Source: DASUPK01 sp963782345 (lineage in GTDB: Bacteria; Actinomycetota; Thermoleophilia; Solirubrobacterales; 70-9). Taken from it: 64,000 nt of DNA. This document shows, in pieces, positions 32,714 through 40,542 of the stretch; positions within the stretch are counted from its first letter, which is position 1; the number at the start of each line of letters is the position of its first letter. The stretch lies in contig CAWAJF010000014.1 in assembly GCA_963782345.1 (NCBI GenBank), forward strand, positions 124,001-188,000, read 5' to 3'. The position numbers were made by a program, and so were the translations under genes. Under the pieces are notes generated by a model. The model saw only the letters and a program-made list of their open reading frames with translations. It made no database searches and was not told the origin of the DNA.

Positions 32714-33064
32714 ATGAGCACCGAGCAGGAGCTGTTGGAGATCGAGCACACCCTGGCGACGGGCGGCGGCGACGAGTACCGGGATCACCTGACCGATGAT
32801 GCCGTCGTGATCATCCCGGGGCAGGCGCTCGACAAGACCGAGACGATCGGCGCAATGGAGCAGAGTCCCGGCTGGGACGAGGTGAAGATCAGCGATCCCC
32901 GCGCGCTCGAGGTCGGCGATCGCGGAGCTGTCCTGACCTACCGCTTCGACGGTCGCAGGGGAGACGACTACGCCTACGCCGCCCTGATGAGCAGCGCCTA
33001 CACGAGGGTCGACGGCGGATGGAAGCTGGTCCTGCACCAGCAGACGCCGCTGCAGGGCTCCTAG
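32714..33064 (+). CDS. NTF2-like (SnoaL/DUF4440-type) protein
   Basis: 116 residues. A strong Shine-Dalgarno AAGGAGG lies 7 bases before the ATG, unlike most neighbours. The fold pattern is an N-terminal helix (STEQELLEIEHTLATGGGDE), YRDHLTDDAVVIIPGQALDK, and beta strands ending SSAYTRVDGGWKLVLHQQTP. This is the NTF2-like cone used by many small-molecule isomerases and uncharacterised proteins. It lies on the plus strand between ybaB and recR, splitting an otherwise conserved gene order. Ligand unknown. Confidence 0.85.
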   Translation: MSTEQELLEIEHTLATGGGDEYRDHLTDDAVVIIPGQALDKTETIGAMEQSPGWDEVKISDPRALEVGDRGAVLTYRFDGRRGDDYAYAALMSSAYTRVDGGWKLVLHQQTPLQGS

Positions 33065-33076
33065 CCCAAGCCCGCG

Positions 33077-33394
33077 CTACATACCCGGGAGACCGGGAAG
33101 CCCGCCGCCACCGCCCATTCCGGCGATGCCGCCCATCCGGCTGGCCGCCAGCTCCTGCGCGGAGCGAAGTGCCTCGTTGACCGCGGCGGTGACCATGTCC
33201 TGCAGCAGCTCGGCGTCCTCGGGATCGATCGCCTCGGGATCGATCTTGATCTCGCGCAGTTGCATGTCGCCGGTCATGGTCACCTTGACCATGCCGCCGC
33301 CCGCGCTCGCCTCGACGATCTCCTCCTTGAGCTGCTCCTGGGCCTTGGCCATCTCGGCCTGCATCTGCTGGGCCTGCTTGAGGATCTGGTTCAT
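33077..33394 (-). CDS. YbaB/EbfC family nucleoid-associated protein
   Basis: 105 residues. NQILKQAQQMQAEMAKAQEQ, then EIVEASAGGGMVKVTMTGDM and LREIKIDPEAIDPEDAELLQ identify the family. It ends in a Gly/Met-rich tail (GGIAGMGGGGGLPGLPGM). The dimeric protein binds DNA and helps shape the nucleoid. It is 17 bases downstream of dnaX on the same strand, as in most bacteria, and is surely co-transcribed. Confidence 0.95.
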   Translation of the reverse strand: MNQILKQAQQMQAEMAKAQEQLKEEIVEASAGGGMVKVTMTGDMQLREIKIDPEAIDPEDAELLQDMVTAAVNEALRSAQELAASRMGGIAGMGGGGGLPGLPGM

Positions 33395-33411
33395 GTTGGG
33401 TCCCTGGGGGA

Positions 33412-35145
33412 TCAGCCGGCCTCGCTTTCGCGTGTGTCGTCGGGAACGACCTCGGTCGCGTCGAAGTTTTCCTTGATCAGGTCGATCTTCTCTTCCTCAC
33501 TCAGCTCAGCGGACGCCTGCGGAGCGACTTCGGTCACATCCTCCTCGATCAGCTCGTAGACGGGGCGCAACGGCTGTCCCACGATCACCTTGATCGCCTC
33601 TGTCATCCGCTCCACATTGCCCTTCGCCTCCGCCTTCTTCTTGTTGAACTTGGCGGAGCCGGGAAACCCGACCTCCAGCACCGACCGCTCATCGTCGATC
33701 GCCAGAGGCCTGGCCTCGTCGAACAGAGTGGAGAGCATCGCCGAGCCGCTGTCCCGCAAATGCTCAACCACCGCCGGCCAGAGCTCGACGACTCGCTCGA
33801 CCTCGATGGTCGCGGTCGCGACGCTTGCCTTCGGCTCCGGCTGCTTCGGAGCGGGGTCGTCCACGGGCGGCGCGGCCGGGGCCGCGTCCTCAGCAGCCGG
33901 GGCCGGCGCTGGGGGCGGGGCTTGGGTTCCAGCCGCAGCTGAGCCGGCCATCGAACTGCTGGAGGCTGCTGAGGCCGCGTCCCCGGCCCCACCGCCGGTC
34001 AATCGGGACTCAAGCGACTCGATCCGGCGCAGGAGGGCCTCGCGCGAGGAATCCAGCGAGGGCGTTGCAACCTTGAGCAGAGCGACCTCGAGCGTCAGGC
34101 GTGGGTCGTCGCCCTCGCGCATCCCGGCGACCGCCGCGCTGAGCGAGTCGATCGCGCCCATGAGCTTGGCGTCGTTCATGTGCTTCGCCTGGTCAGCAAG
34201 GCGCTCTGGCTGGGCGACGGTCACGGTGAAGGACTCAGGCACCTGGCCGGTCGCCCTGGCGACCAGCAGCTGGCGGAGGTGGGCGATCAGGTCTCTTGCG
34301 AATTGGCCTGGGTCGCGGCCCGAGCGGGAGAGGCGCTCCACGGCTTCGAGTGCTGCCTTGGCGTCTCCTTGGGCCAATGCGTCTGTCGTGTCGAAGAGCA
34401 GGTCGGCGTCTGCGGCGCCCAGGACCTCGACCACCTCGTCGGTCGTGACCGAGTCTCCTCCGAAGGCCACGAGCTGATCGAGCGTGCCCAGGGCGTCGCG
34501 GAAGCTGCCTGTGGCCGAGCGGGAGATCAGGGCGACCGCCCCGTCCTCGATCTCGATCGACTCGGCGGCCGCGACTCTCTTCACCACTTCCGCGATCTGC
34601 TCCAGGGAGGGCCGCTGGAAGTCGAAGCGCTGACAGCGGTCCACGATCGTGGCCATCACCTTCTGCGGCTCGGTCGTCGCCAGGACGAAGGCTGTGTTGG
34701 GCGGCGGCTCCTCGAGCGTCTTCAGGAAGGCGTTCCACGCTTCCTTCGTGAGCATGTGCGCCTCGTCGAGGATGTAGACCTTCCAGCGGCCGGCGGCCGG
34801 GGCGAAGCCGACGCGGTCGCGCAGCTCGCGGATGTCGTCGACGGAGCGGTTCGAGGCGGCGTCCATCTCGATCACGTCGAGCGAGGTGCCCGCCGCGATC
34901 GTCTGGCAGGACTCGCACTCGCCGCACGGGGTCAGGGTCGGCCCGTTGACGCAGTTGAGAGAGCGAGCGAGGATCTTGGCCATCGAGGTCTTGCCGGTCC
35001 CGCGAGAGCCGACGAACAGGTAGGCATGGTGAACTCGGCCCTTCTCGACGGCGTTCGAAAGGGTGCGCACGATGTGCTCCTGCCCGACGACCTCCGCGAA
35101 GCTCTGCGGGCGGTGGCGGCGATAGAGAGAGGCGGACTCGGCCAC
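33412..35145 (-). CDS. dnaX: DNA polymerase III subunit gamma/tau
   Basis: 577 residues. Clamp-loader ATPase: Walker A GSRGTGKTSMAKILARSL, zinc ligands in CVNGPTLTPCGECESC, DEAHMLTKEAWNAFLKTLEE (Walker B region) and VLATTEPQKVMATIVDRCQR (SRC-like motif). The first ~370 residues cover domains I-III. After a Pro/Ala-rich linker (about 395-440) comes a tau-like C-terminal domain that contacts the polymerase. The GTG start is preceded at 6 bases by TAGACT. It leads to ybaB; an SRP RNA gene lies upstream on the same strand. Confidence 0.96.
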   Translation of the reverse strand: MAESASLYRRHRPQSFAEVVGQEHIVRTLSNAVEKGRVHHAYLFVGSRGTGKTSMAKILARSLNCVNGPTLTPCGECESCQTIAAGTSLDVIEMDAASNRSVDDIRELRDRVGFAPAAGRWKVYILDEAHMLTKEAWNAFLKTLEEPPPNTAFVLATTEPQKVMATIVDRCQRFDFQRPSLEQIAEVVKRVAAAESIEIEDGAVALISRSATGSFRDALGTLDQLVAFGGDSVTTDEVVEVLGAADADLLFDTTDALAQGDAKAALEAVERLSRSGRDPGQFARDLIAHLRQLLVARATGQVPESFTVTVAQPERLADQAKHMNDAKLMGAIDSLSAAVAGMREGDDPRLTLEVALLKVATPSLDSSREALLRRIESLESRLTGGGAGDAASAASSSSMAGSAAAGTQAPPPAPAPAAEDAAPAAPPVDDPAPKQPEPKASVATATIEVERVVELWPAVVEHLRDSGSAMLSTLFDEARPLAIDDERSVLEVGFPGSAKFNKKKAEAKGNVERMTEAIKVIVGQPLRPVYELIEEDVTEVAPQASAELSEEEKIDLIKENFDATEVVPDDTRESEAG

Positions 35146-35151
35146 GTTTCG

Positions 35152-35157
35152 AGTCTA
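35152..35157 (-). promoter_or_regulatory. -10 element TAGACT of dnaX
   Basis: On the minus strand TAGACT ends 6 bases before the dnaX GTG, with no Shine-Dalgarno. The pattern is the leaderless type seen at many genes here. Confidence 0.5.
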
Positions 35158-35193
35158 TCCCCCGCCCTCCGAGCCACAGCCCGGCATCCCCTC

Positions 35194-35240
35194 GCGCGGG
35201 GCGCTTTTCCGGCATATACGGCCGAAAATGCGCCCCGCGC
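35194..35240. repeat. Palindrome with 11-bp perfect arms between dnaX and the TfoX-like gene
   Basis: GCGCGGGGCGC (35194-35204) is the exact reverse complement of GCGCCCCGCGC (35230-35240). The inner sequence adds a TTTTC.../...GAAAA near-match. It lies between the divergent dnaX and TfoX promoters. Its right half CGAAAATGCGCCCCGC is also found at 622-637, so it looks like a copy of a dispersed repeat. Confidence 0.65.
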
Positions 35241-35244
35241 CGCT

Positions 35245-35250
35245 TAAATA
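35245..35250 (+). promoter_or_regulatory. -10 element TAAATA of the TfoX-like gene
   Basis: TAAATA (with a following T) ends 6 bases before the GTG at 35257. No Shine-Dalgarno. Confidence 0.5.
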
Positions 35251-35256
35251 TCCGCC

Positions 35257-35589
35257 GTGGCCTACGACGAGGAGCTCGCCGACCGTGTCAGGGAAGTGCT
35301 CTCGGCCCGCGCCGACGTCTCCGAGCGGAAGATGTTCGGCGGCATCGTCTTCATGGTCGCGGGCAACATGGCCTGCGGCGTGTTGGGAGAGGACCTGATC
35401 GTGCGCCTCGGGGATGAGGAGGCGGAGAGGGCGCTCACCGAAGACGGCGTTCGCCCGTTTGACTTCACCGGCCGGCCGATGAGGACCACGGTGTACGTCT
35501 CGGCGGAGAGAACCTCTGGCGACGCCGGGTTGGCGGAGTGGGTCGAGGCGGGCGCCGACTACGCGGCCTCGCTGCCGCCGAAGCCATAG
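35257..35589 (+). CDS. TfoX N-terminal domain protein
   Basis: 110 residues with a GTG start. VSERKMFGGIVFMVAGNMAC and GEDLIVRLGDEEAERAL match the TfoX N-terminal domain, a small alpha/beta fold found alone in many Actinobacteria. In Haemophilus/Vibrio the full TfoX (Sxy) activates competence genes; stand-alone N-terminal domains have no proven role. It ends 14 bases before the YHYH gene, which has its own -10 element. Confidence 0.88.
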   Translation: MAYDEELADRVREVLSARADVSERKMFGGIVFMVAGNMACGVLGEDLIVRLGDEEAERALTEDGVRPFDFTGRPMRTTVYVSAERTSGDAGLAEWVEAGADYAASLPPKP

Positions 35590-35590
35590 T

Positions 35591-35596
35591 TAGGGT
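35591..35596 (+). promoter_or_regulatory. -10 element TAGGGT of the YHYH lipoprotein gene
   Basis: TAGGGT ends 7 bases before the GTG at 35604 and lies just past the TfoX stop codon. Confidence 0.4.
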
Positions 35597-35603
35597 TCCC
35601 GCC

Positions 35604-36617
35604 GTGTGGAGAGGGGCCGGGATCGCGACGTTTGCCTGCGCGCTCGCCTGCGGCGTCCCTTTGTCGGGCTGCGGAGGCTCGTCGGATTCGGGCGGCACCA
35701 TCGCGTCGACCTCCACCGGTGCAAGCGGCGGGCCCACGGCGACCCCGGTCGACGTCCACGCGCTCCCCGTCGGCACGGACCGCTACGTCACCGACGGGCC
35801 GAAGAAGGGCGACGTCTACTCCTGCATCACGAGCTTCAACGGCGGCGGCGCCGACGTGATGGGGCCGTGGTTCAGCTCGGACGGCAAGACCTTCGACCTG
35901 ACGAAGAAGGTCGCGGTCGAGGGCAAGGTCAAGTGGGATTCGAGGTTCTCGGAAGAGGTCTCGGGCTCGAAGCGCGCCCTGAGCGGCAACGGCCTTCCGC
36001 CCGACCCGAGCGGCGTCTTCCCGGTCCAGACCGACGATCCCGCCTACCAGTACGACCGCAACCCCAACACGATCTCCGCCTACACGCTGGCGGCCTCCCT
36101 GCCCGCGAACCCGAAGGAGGCATCCGAACCGAGCTGCGTGGGCGGGACCATCGGGATCGCGAAGACGGGCATCCCGATCTTCAGCGCCTTCGACGCCGGC
36201 GGACGCGATGCAGTCGCCTGGGAGACCCAGGACCGCTGCGACGCCCATCCCGAGAGGACCGGCCAGTACCACTACCACTCGCTCTCCGCCTGCATCGCGG
36301 CGCTCAGCGACACCGGCGGCGAGCCGAACTCATCTGAGCTGATCGGCTGGGCCCTGGATGGGTTCGGGATCTACGTGGAGCGGGACTCCAAGGGCACGAT
36401 GCTCTCCAGCGCCGACCTCGACGCCTGCCATGGCCGCACCAGCAGCGTGGACTGGAACGGGAAGCAGGTGTCGATGTACCACTACGACGCCACGCTCGAC
36501 TTCCCATACCTGGTCGCCTGCTACCGCGGCACGGCGATCGACTCGGCCGAGGGGCTCGCGACCGGGCCGCCGGATACCGGCGGGCCGCCCGGCGGGCCGC
36601 CCGGCGGTGCCCCGTGA
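35604..36617 (+). CDS. YHYH-domain lipoprotein
   Basis: 337 residues from the GTG at 35604, which gives a clean signal peptide with lipobox (VPLSGCGGSS, Cys about residue 20). The YHYH domain (PF14240) is shown by GQYHYHSLSACIAALSD and then LIGWALDGFGIYVERDSKG, with His pairs that could bind metal. A later MYHYDATLDFPYLVACYRG completes it. The tail is a Gly/Pro repeat (GGPPGGPPGGAP). Members are exported and uncharacterised. A longer in-frame start at 35538 would overlap the TfoX gene and lose the signal peptide. Confidence 0.85.
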   Translation: MWRGAGIATFACALACGVPLSGCGGSSDSGGTIASTSTGASGGPTATPVDVHALPVGTDRYVTDGPKKGDVYSCITSFNGGGADVMGPWFSSDGKTFDLTKKVAVEGKVKWDSRFSEEVSGSKRALSGNGLPPDPSGVFPVQTDDPAYQYDRNPNTISAYTLAASLPANPKEASEPSCVGGTIGIAKTGIPIFSAFDAGGRDAVAWETQDRCDAHPERTGQYHYHSLSACIAALSDTGGEPNSSELIGWALDGFGIYVERDSKGTMLSSADLDACHGRTSSVDWNGKQVSMYHYDATLDFPYLVACYRGTAIDSAEGLATGPPDTGGPPGGPPGGAP

Positions 36618-36676
36618 GCAGCCGGCTCAGACGCAGGTGATCCCGAGATCCTGCTGCAGGCCACGAGTGAAGAAAT

Positions 36677-36950
36677 GGACCGTGCACCCATCCTCGAGAC
36701 GAGGCTCCCGGGCGTGTCCGCCGCGTTTGGCTCGGGCCAGGCTTGCCTGCATCACATGTCGGCTACCGCTTAAGGCTGCTTCCTTCCGGACCTGACCTGG
36801 TTCGCAGGCCGACATTGCGCAGGACCTGGCCGTCAACGCCGCCTGCGGCGGCCCGGCCCCGAGGGCCGGTCCCTCGTCAGGGAATTCAGCTCCGCTGGAG
36901 CGGGTTGCGGATTACAGGGCACCGCTAATTCCCCGCCTAGCACGGTCCGA
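36677..36950 (-). ncRNA. ffs: Signal recognition particle RNA, large (Alu-domain-containing) bacterial type
   Basis: On the minus strand the S-domain core CAGGTCAGGTCCGGAAGGAA, followed by GCAGCC, is unmistakable (36777-36799), with flanking helices (GGCCAGG at 36825-36831, CCTGGCC at 36735-36741). The 5' part has the Alu-domain elements of Bacillus-type SRP RNA: GTGCTAGGCGGGGA, AGCGGTGCCCTGTAA, CCGCTC and CTGAATTCCCT. The ends close by GGACCGTGC pairing with GCACGGTCC. Total is about 273 nt, versus about 100 nt for the small 4.5S type. The RNA pairs with Ffh to target membrane proteins co-translationally. Exact ends are estimated from the closing helix. It lies upstream of dnaX on the same strand, as scr does in B. 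subtilis. Confidence 0.9.
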
Positions 36951-36973
36951 GCCAGAGTCTAGTCGGGGGCTTC

Positions 36974-37000
36974 ATCTATTTGGCCGAACGGCCGATAGAT
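36974..37000 (+). promoter_or_regulatory. Hairpin in the leader of the PilB-like gene
   Basis: Nested arms ATCTAT/ATAGAT (36974-36979 and 36995-37000) and GGCCG/CGGCC (36982-36986 and 36989-36993) form a hairpin ending 5 bases before the ATG. The AAGGG Shine-Dalgarno is immediately next to it. It may control translation of the ATPase or act as a DNA operator. No known riboswitch family fits. Confidence 0.4.
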
Positions 37001-37005
37001 AAGGG

Positions 37006-38754
37006 ATGGAGACCAGCTCAACCACGTCCGTGAGCACCGTCCAGGCTCGCAGGGGACTGATCCCGCCCACCGGGTCGAGCGATCCGCGCCGTCGCCTCGG
37101 CGAGGTGGCCATCGACCTCGGATTCGCGGACCGCGAGCTGATCGAGCGCGTGATGGCGAAGGAGAACGAGGCCGGGCAGCCTATGGGCGCCCTGCTCGTG
37201 GAGAGCGGGATCATCGATTCGAATCAGCTGGCGCGGATCCTCGCTGAGCGGAACTCCCTTCCATTCGTCGACCTGAGGGAGTTCGAGGTGGATCAGGGAG
37301 CGGCGAACCTCGTCGACGCGACCGAGGCACGTCGATACGGCGCGATCCCGATCGCGTTCCTCGACGACGGCGGGCTGCTGGTGGCCACCGGCGATCCCTC
37401 CAACGTTGTCGGCACCGACAACATCGCGATGGCGACGGGCTACGACGTGAAGCGCGCGATCGGCACGGCCGACGGCATCGCGACCCTGATCACCCGGCTC
37501 ACCGGGCTGACCGGCTCGGTCAAGGAGATCGACGACGCCGCAGACGGCGACTCCCAGGAGGACGGGGTCGTCGAGTTGCGCGCATCGGCGAAGCAGGCGC
37601 CGGTCGTCAAGCTGGTGCACGCGGTCATTGCCGACGCGGTGAACCGTGGGGCCTCCGACATCCACTTCGACCCGCGGCGCGACGCGATGCAGGTCCGATA
37701 CCGAGTCGATGGCGTCATGCTCGACTCGATGACGGTGCCCAACAGCCTGGTGGCCGGCCTCGTCTCGCGGATCAAGATCATGGCCGACCTCGACATCGCC
37801 GAACGCCGGATCCCACAGGACGGCCGCATGGCCCTGGACGTAGACGGCCGGCACATCGATATCCGCGTGGCGGTATTGCCGGTGATCCGCGGCGAGTCGG
37901 TGGTGATGCGGATCCTGGACAGGGAACGGGTCGTGCTCGAACTGAGCTCGCTCGGGATGCGGGACGAGGACCGGGAGCTGGTGCTCCGCGCTGTGGGCCA
38001 GATCCAGGGAGCCATCCTCGCCACGGGCCCGACCGGCACCGGCAAGACGACCACGCTCTATGCCCTGCTGCGCGAGCTCAATACCTCCGAGCGCACCCTG
38101 ATCAGCATCGAGGACCCCGTCGAGTACGAGGTGGACGGCGTCAAGCAGATCCATGTCAACCACAGCGCCGGGGTCACCTTCGCCTCGGGCCTTCGCTCGA
38201 TGGTGCGCTCCGATCCTGACGCCCTGATGGTCGGCGAGATTCGCGACACCGAAACGGCTCAGATCGCGATGGAGGCGGCCCTCACCGGCCACCTCGTCCT
38301 CTCGACGCTGCACACCAACAGCGCCTCGATCACCGCCGCCCGCCTGATCGACATGGGCGTGGAACCGTTTCTGATCGCGTCCGGGATCCGGTGCATCATC
38401 GGCCAGCGGCTGGCGCGCCGGCTCTGCGATGACTGCAAGCGCCCCGCGACCATCTCCGGCGCCGATCTGAGCGCGCTCGGCATCGCGGAGAACGGCGGGC
38501 CGCCCGCCGTCTTCGAGGCCCATGGGTGCGCAAGCTGCCTGGGCACCGGCTATCGCGGCCGGATCGGGCTCTACGAGGTGCTGACGCCGAACGAGGAGAT
38601 CCGGAGCCTGATCATCGCCAAGGCCGCCAGTGACGACATCGAGGCCGCCGCCGTTGCCGCCGGGATGCACCGCATGCGAGACGACGGGCTCGAGAAGGCA
38701 CGCAACGGGATCACCTCCGTCGCCGAGGTCCTCCGCGTCGTCGGCGACGCCTAA
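37006..38754 (+). CDS. PilB/GspE-type secretion or pilus assembly ATPase
   Basis: 582 residues. The N-terminal MshE/GspE domain (GEVAIDLGFADRELIERVMA, ALLVESGIIDSNQLARIL) is of the kind that binds c-di-GMP in some PilB/MshE proteins. It is followed by the motor: ILATGPTGTGKTTTLYALLR (Walker A), SIEDPVEYEVDGVKQIHVN (Asp box), RSDPDALMVGEIRDTETAQI (Walker B), TLHTNSA (His box), and a zinc site CDDCKRP...CASC. It powers type IV pilus or type II secretion fibre assembly. No pilin, PilC or PilT gene is near, so its partners are elsewhere. A diguanylate cyclase lies 6 kb upstream. Confidence 0.94.
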   Translation: METSSTTSVSTVQARRGLIPPTGSSDPRRRLGEVAIDLGFADRELIERVMAKENEAGQPMGALLVESGIIDSNQLARILAERNSLPFVDLREFEVDQGAANLVDATEARRYGAIPIAFLDDGGLLVATGDPSNVVGTDNIAMATGYDVKRAIGTADGIATLITRLTGLTGSVKEIDDAADGDSQEDGVVELRASAKQAPVVKLVHAVIADAVNRGASDIHFDPRRDAMQVRYRVDGVMLDSMTVPNSLVAGLVSRIKIMADLDIAERRIPQDGRMALDVDGRHIDIRVAVLPVIRGESVVMRILDRERVVLELSSLGMRDEDRELVLRAVGQIQGAILATGPTGTGKTTTLYALLRELNTSERTLISIEDPVEYEVDGVKQIHVNHSAGVTFASGLRSMVRSDPDALMVGEIRDTETAQIAMEAALTGHLVLSTLHTNSASITAARLIDMGVEPFLIASGIRCIIGQRLARRLCDDCKRPATISGADLSALGIAENGGPPAVFEAHGCASCLGTGYRGRIGLYEVLTPNEEIRSLIIAKAASDDIEAAAVAAGMHRMRDDGLEKARNGITSVAEVLRVVGDA

Positions 38755-40043
38755 GGCTGCGCGGCTACTTCCTCGATCAGCTCCGCCGCCCGCTCGTTCC
38801 CCCGCGCGGCCTGGAGCCTCTTCGACACGGCAGCGAGGCGGGCGCCGAGGCCACGGTCGGCGAGCAGCCGATCGATCGCCGCCGACAAATCACCGTCCTC
38901 GAACGAATAGGTCGGCAACCGGATTCCAAAGCCCGTCTCGTCGATTCGCTGCGCGTTGTCGTGCTGGTCCCAGAAGATCGGCAGCATCACCATCGGCTTG
39001 CCGAAATGCAGGCACTCGGTCGTCGTGTTGTTGCCGCCGTGGGTGATCACCAGGTCCACGTGCGGCAGAACCGAGACCTGCGGCAGGAACTCCTCGCCCA
39101 CCATGTTGTCGGCGAGCTCGTACTCGGCGTGCTGCGGGCCCTTCGAGACCACATACCGATGCGGCGTCTTCGCGAGCGCCTCGACGAGCCTCTCCATCAA
39201 CGGCACGTCCCCTGAGCCCAGGGAGCCGAGGCTCACGTAGATGAGCGCGCCATCGCGATCGGCGAGCTCGGGCGGCGGCGACCATTCCGCGTCCGTTGTC
39301 CGGACGCTCGACTCGAGATTGCGCCAGGTCGGCCCCAACGCCACCGAGCGCGCGTAGTCGACCTCGCTCGGATACAGGTAGAGGTTGAGCCAGCCGGACT
39401 CGTGGATCATCTCGCCATCCGGCAGCGGCGGCGCCCCGCGCTCCGTGCAGAACTGGCTGAAGCCCGCCTGCATCTCCCCGGTCACCCGGCGGTACTCCTC
39501 GCGGTACCTCTCCCAGTCGGATCCGTCACCGCTCGGCAGGCCCGTGAAGGGCGGCGGGAGCTCGGGGTCCTTGACCTCGAGCGGATTGCAGGAGACGATC
39601 CGGACCCAGGGCCGTCCGCTCGCCGGAATGGCCGGGAATGAGCAGACGTTGTCCTCGACGATCACGTCGGGCTTGACCTCCTCGAAGATCTCGGCCAGTC
39701 GCTCGTCGACGTACCTCGCGCCGTCCAGCAGGGCCTCCCAGGTCGGCGCGATGAACTCGCCGAGCTGGTCGAAGGTCGATTTCCGGAAGACCGGGGCCGT
39801 CTCGCGGATGAAGTCCTTCCAGAACTGCCCTGGCTCCTCCTCCACCTCGGGCGGCGGGGCGAGCCGCATCAGGCTCTCCTCGAATCCCTTCTCCTCCAGA
39901 GTCCCGGCGAACGACTCCTCGATTACGAAAACCACTCGGTGCCCGCGGTGCCGTAGCACCTCGCCGATGCCGATGCAGTTGTTCGTCGGGCCGAACGCCC
40001 CCTCGGGGAAGAACACGACGGTCTTTCCCTGGCTCTCGGCCAT
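38751..40043 (-). CDS. Glycosyltransferase family 1 (MGT/UGT-like)
   Basis: 430 residues. VVFFPEGAFGPTNNCIGIGE begins the N-terminal acceptor domain; the C-terminal nucleotide-sugar domain has LIYVSLGSLGSGDVPLMERL and the PSPG-like motif VDLVITHGGNNTTTECLHFG, then MVMLPIFWDQHDNAQRI. Such enzymes glycosylate small hydrophobic molecules (macrolides, sterols, flavonoids) with UDP- or dTDP-sugars. The stop overlaps the end of the convergent PilB gene by 4 bases. No biosynthetic cluster surrounds it. Confidence 0.92.
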   Translation of the reverse strand: MAESQGKTVVFFPEGAFGPTNNCIGIGEVLRHRGHRVVFVIEESFAGTLEEKGFEESLMRLAPPPEVEEEPGQFWKDFIRETAPVFRKSTFDQLGEFIAPTWEALLDGARYVDERLAEIFEEVKPDVIVEDNVCSFPAIPASGRPWVRIVSCNPLEVKDPELPPPFTGLPSGDGSDWERYREEYRRVTGEMQAGFSQFCTERGAPPLPDGEMIHESGWLNLYLYPSEVDYARSVALGPTWRNLESSVRTTDAEWSPPPELADRDGALIYVSLGSLGSGDVPLMERLVEALAKTPHRYVVSKGPQHAEYELADNMVGEEFLPQVSVLPHVDLVITHGGNNTTTECLHFGKPMVMLPIFWDQHDNAQRIDETGFGIRLPTYSFEDGDLSAAIDRLLADRGLGARLAAVSKRLQAARGNERAAELIEEVAAQP

Positions 40044-40158
40044 GTTCGCGCGGCGAGTCTATGGCCCTGCACCTCTGCGGGCACTGTCGATCGGAACGGC
40101 GGTCGTTCGTCGTTAGGGTGAAGCGGCGAACCGCGCCGCCCAGAGAAGGAGATTTCGG

Positions 40159-40542
40159 ATGAAGTACGCATTCACGATCTACAGAGACGAAAACCAGCGC
40201 GACAGCGCGACCCCCGAGCAGCAGCAGGAGGTGAGCCGGGCCTACGGAGCACTGACCGAGGAGATGGAGCAGAAGGGCGTCCTGGTGGCCGGAGAGGGCC
40301 TCTATCCCGCCGCGACGGCGACCACCATCCGGGTCCGCGACGGCGAGAGGGGCGTCACCGACGGCCCCTTCGCGGAGACCAAGGAGCAGCTCGGAGGCTT
40401 CTATGTCCTCGACGTGAAGGATCTGGACGAGGCGATCGAGTGGGCGGCCAAGATCCCGGGCTCCCATTTCGGCTCGGTCGAGATCCGCCCGGTGATGGTC
40501 TTCGATGAGGCCGGGAACCTGGTCGAGGAAGCGGCGGCCTAG
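40159..40542 (+). CDS. YCII/DGPF domain protein
   Basis: 127 residues. A good Shine-Dalgarno (AAGGAG) precedes the ATG. MKYAFTIYRDENQRD opens the YCII fold and GVTDGPFAETKEQLGGFYVL carries the DGPF motif. DGPF proteins are the standard genomic partners of ECF42 sigma factors and are thought to be their targets or modulators. The amber stop is followed at once, in the same frame, by the ECF42 coding sequence. Confidence 0.92.
   Translation: MKYAFTIYRDENQRDSATPEQQQEVSRAYGALTEEMEQKGVLVAGEGLYPAATATTIRVRDGERGVTDGPFAETKEQLGGFYVLDVKDLDEAIEWAAKIPGSHFGSVEIRPVMVFDEAGNLVEEAAA

Noticed and set aside
36590..36617. Short tandem GGCGGGCCGCCC repeats
   Set aside because: They encode the GGPP tail of the YHYH lipoprotein; too short to be a separate element.
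36618..36900. Possible short proteins over the SRP RNA region
   Set aside because: The sequence is fully explained by a structured SRP RNA on the minus strand.
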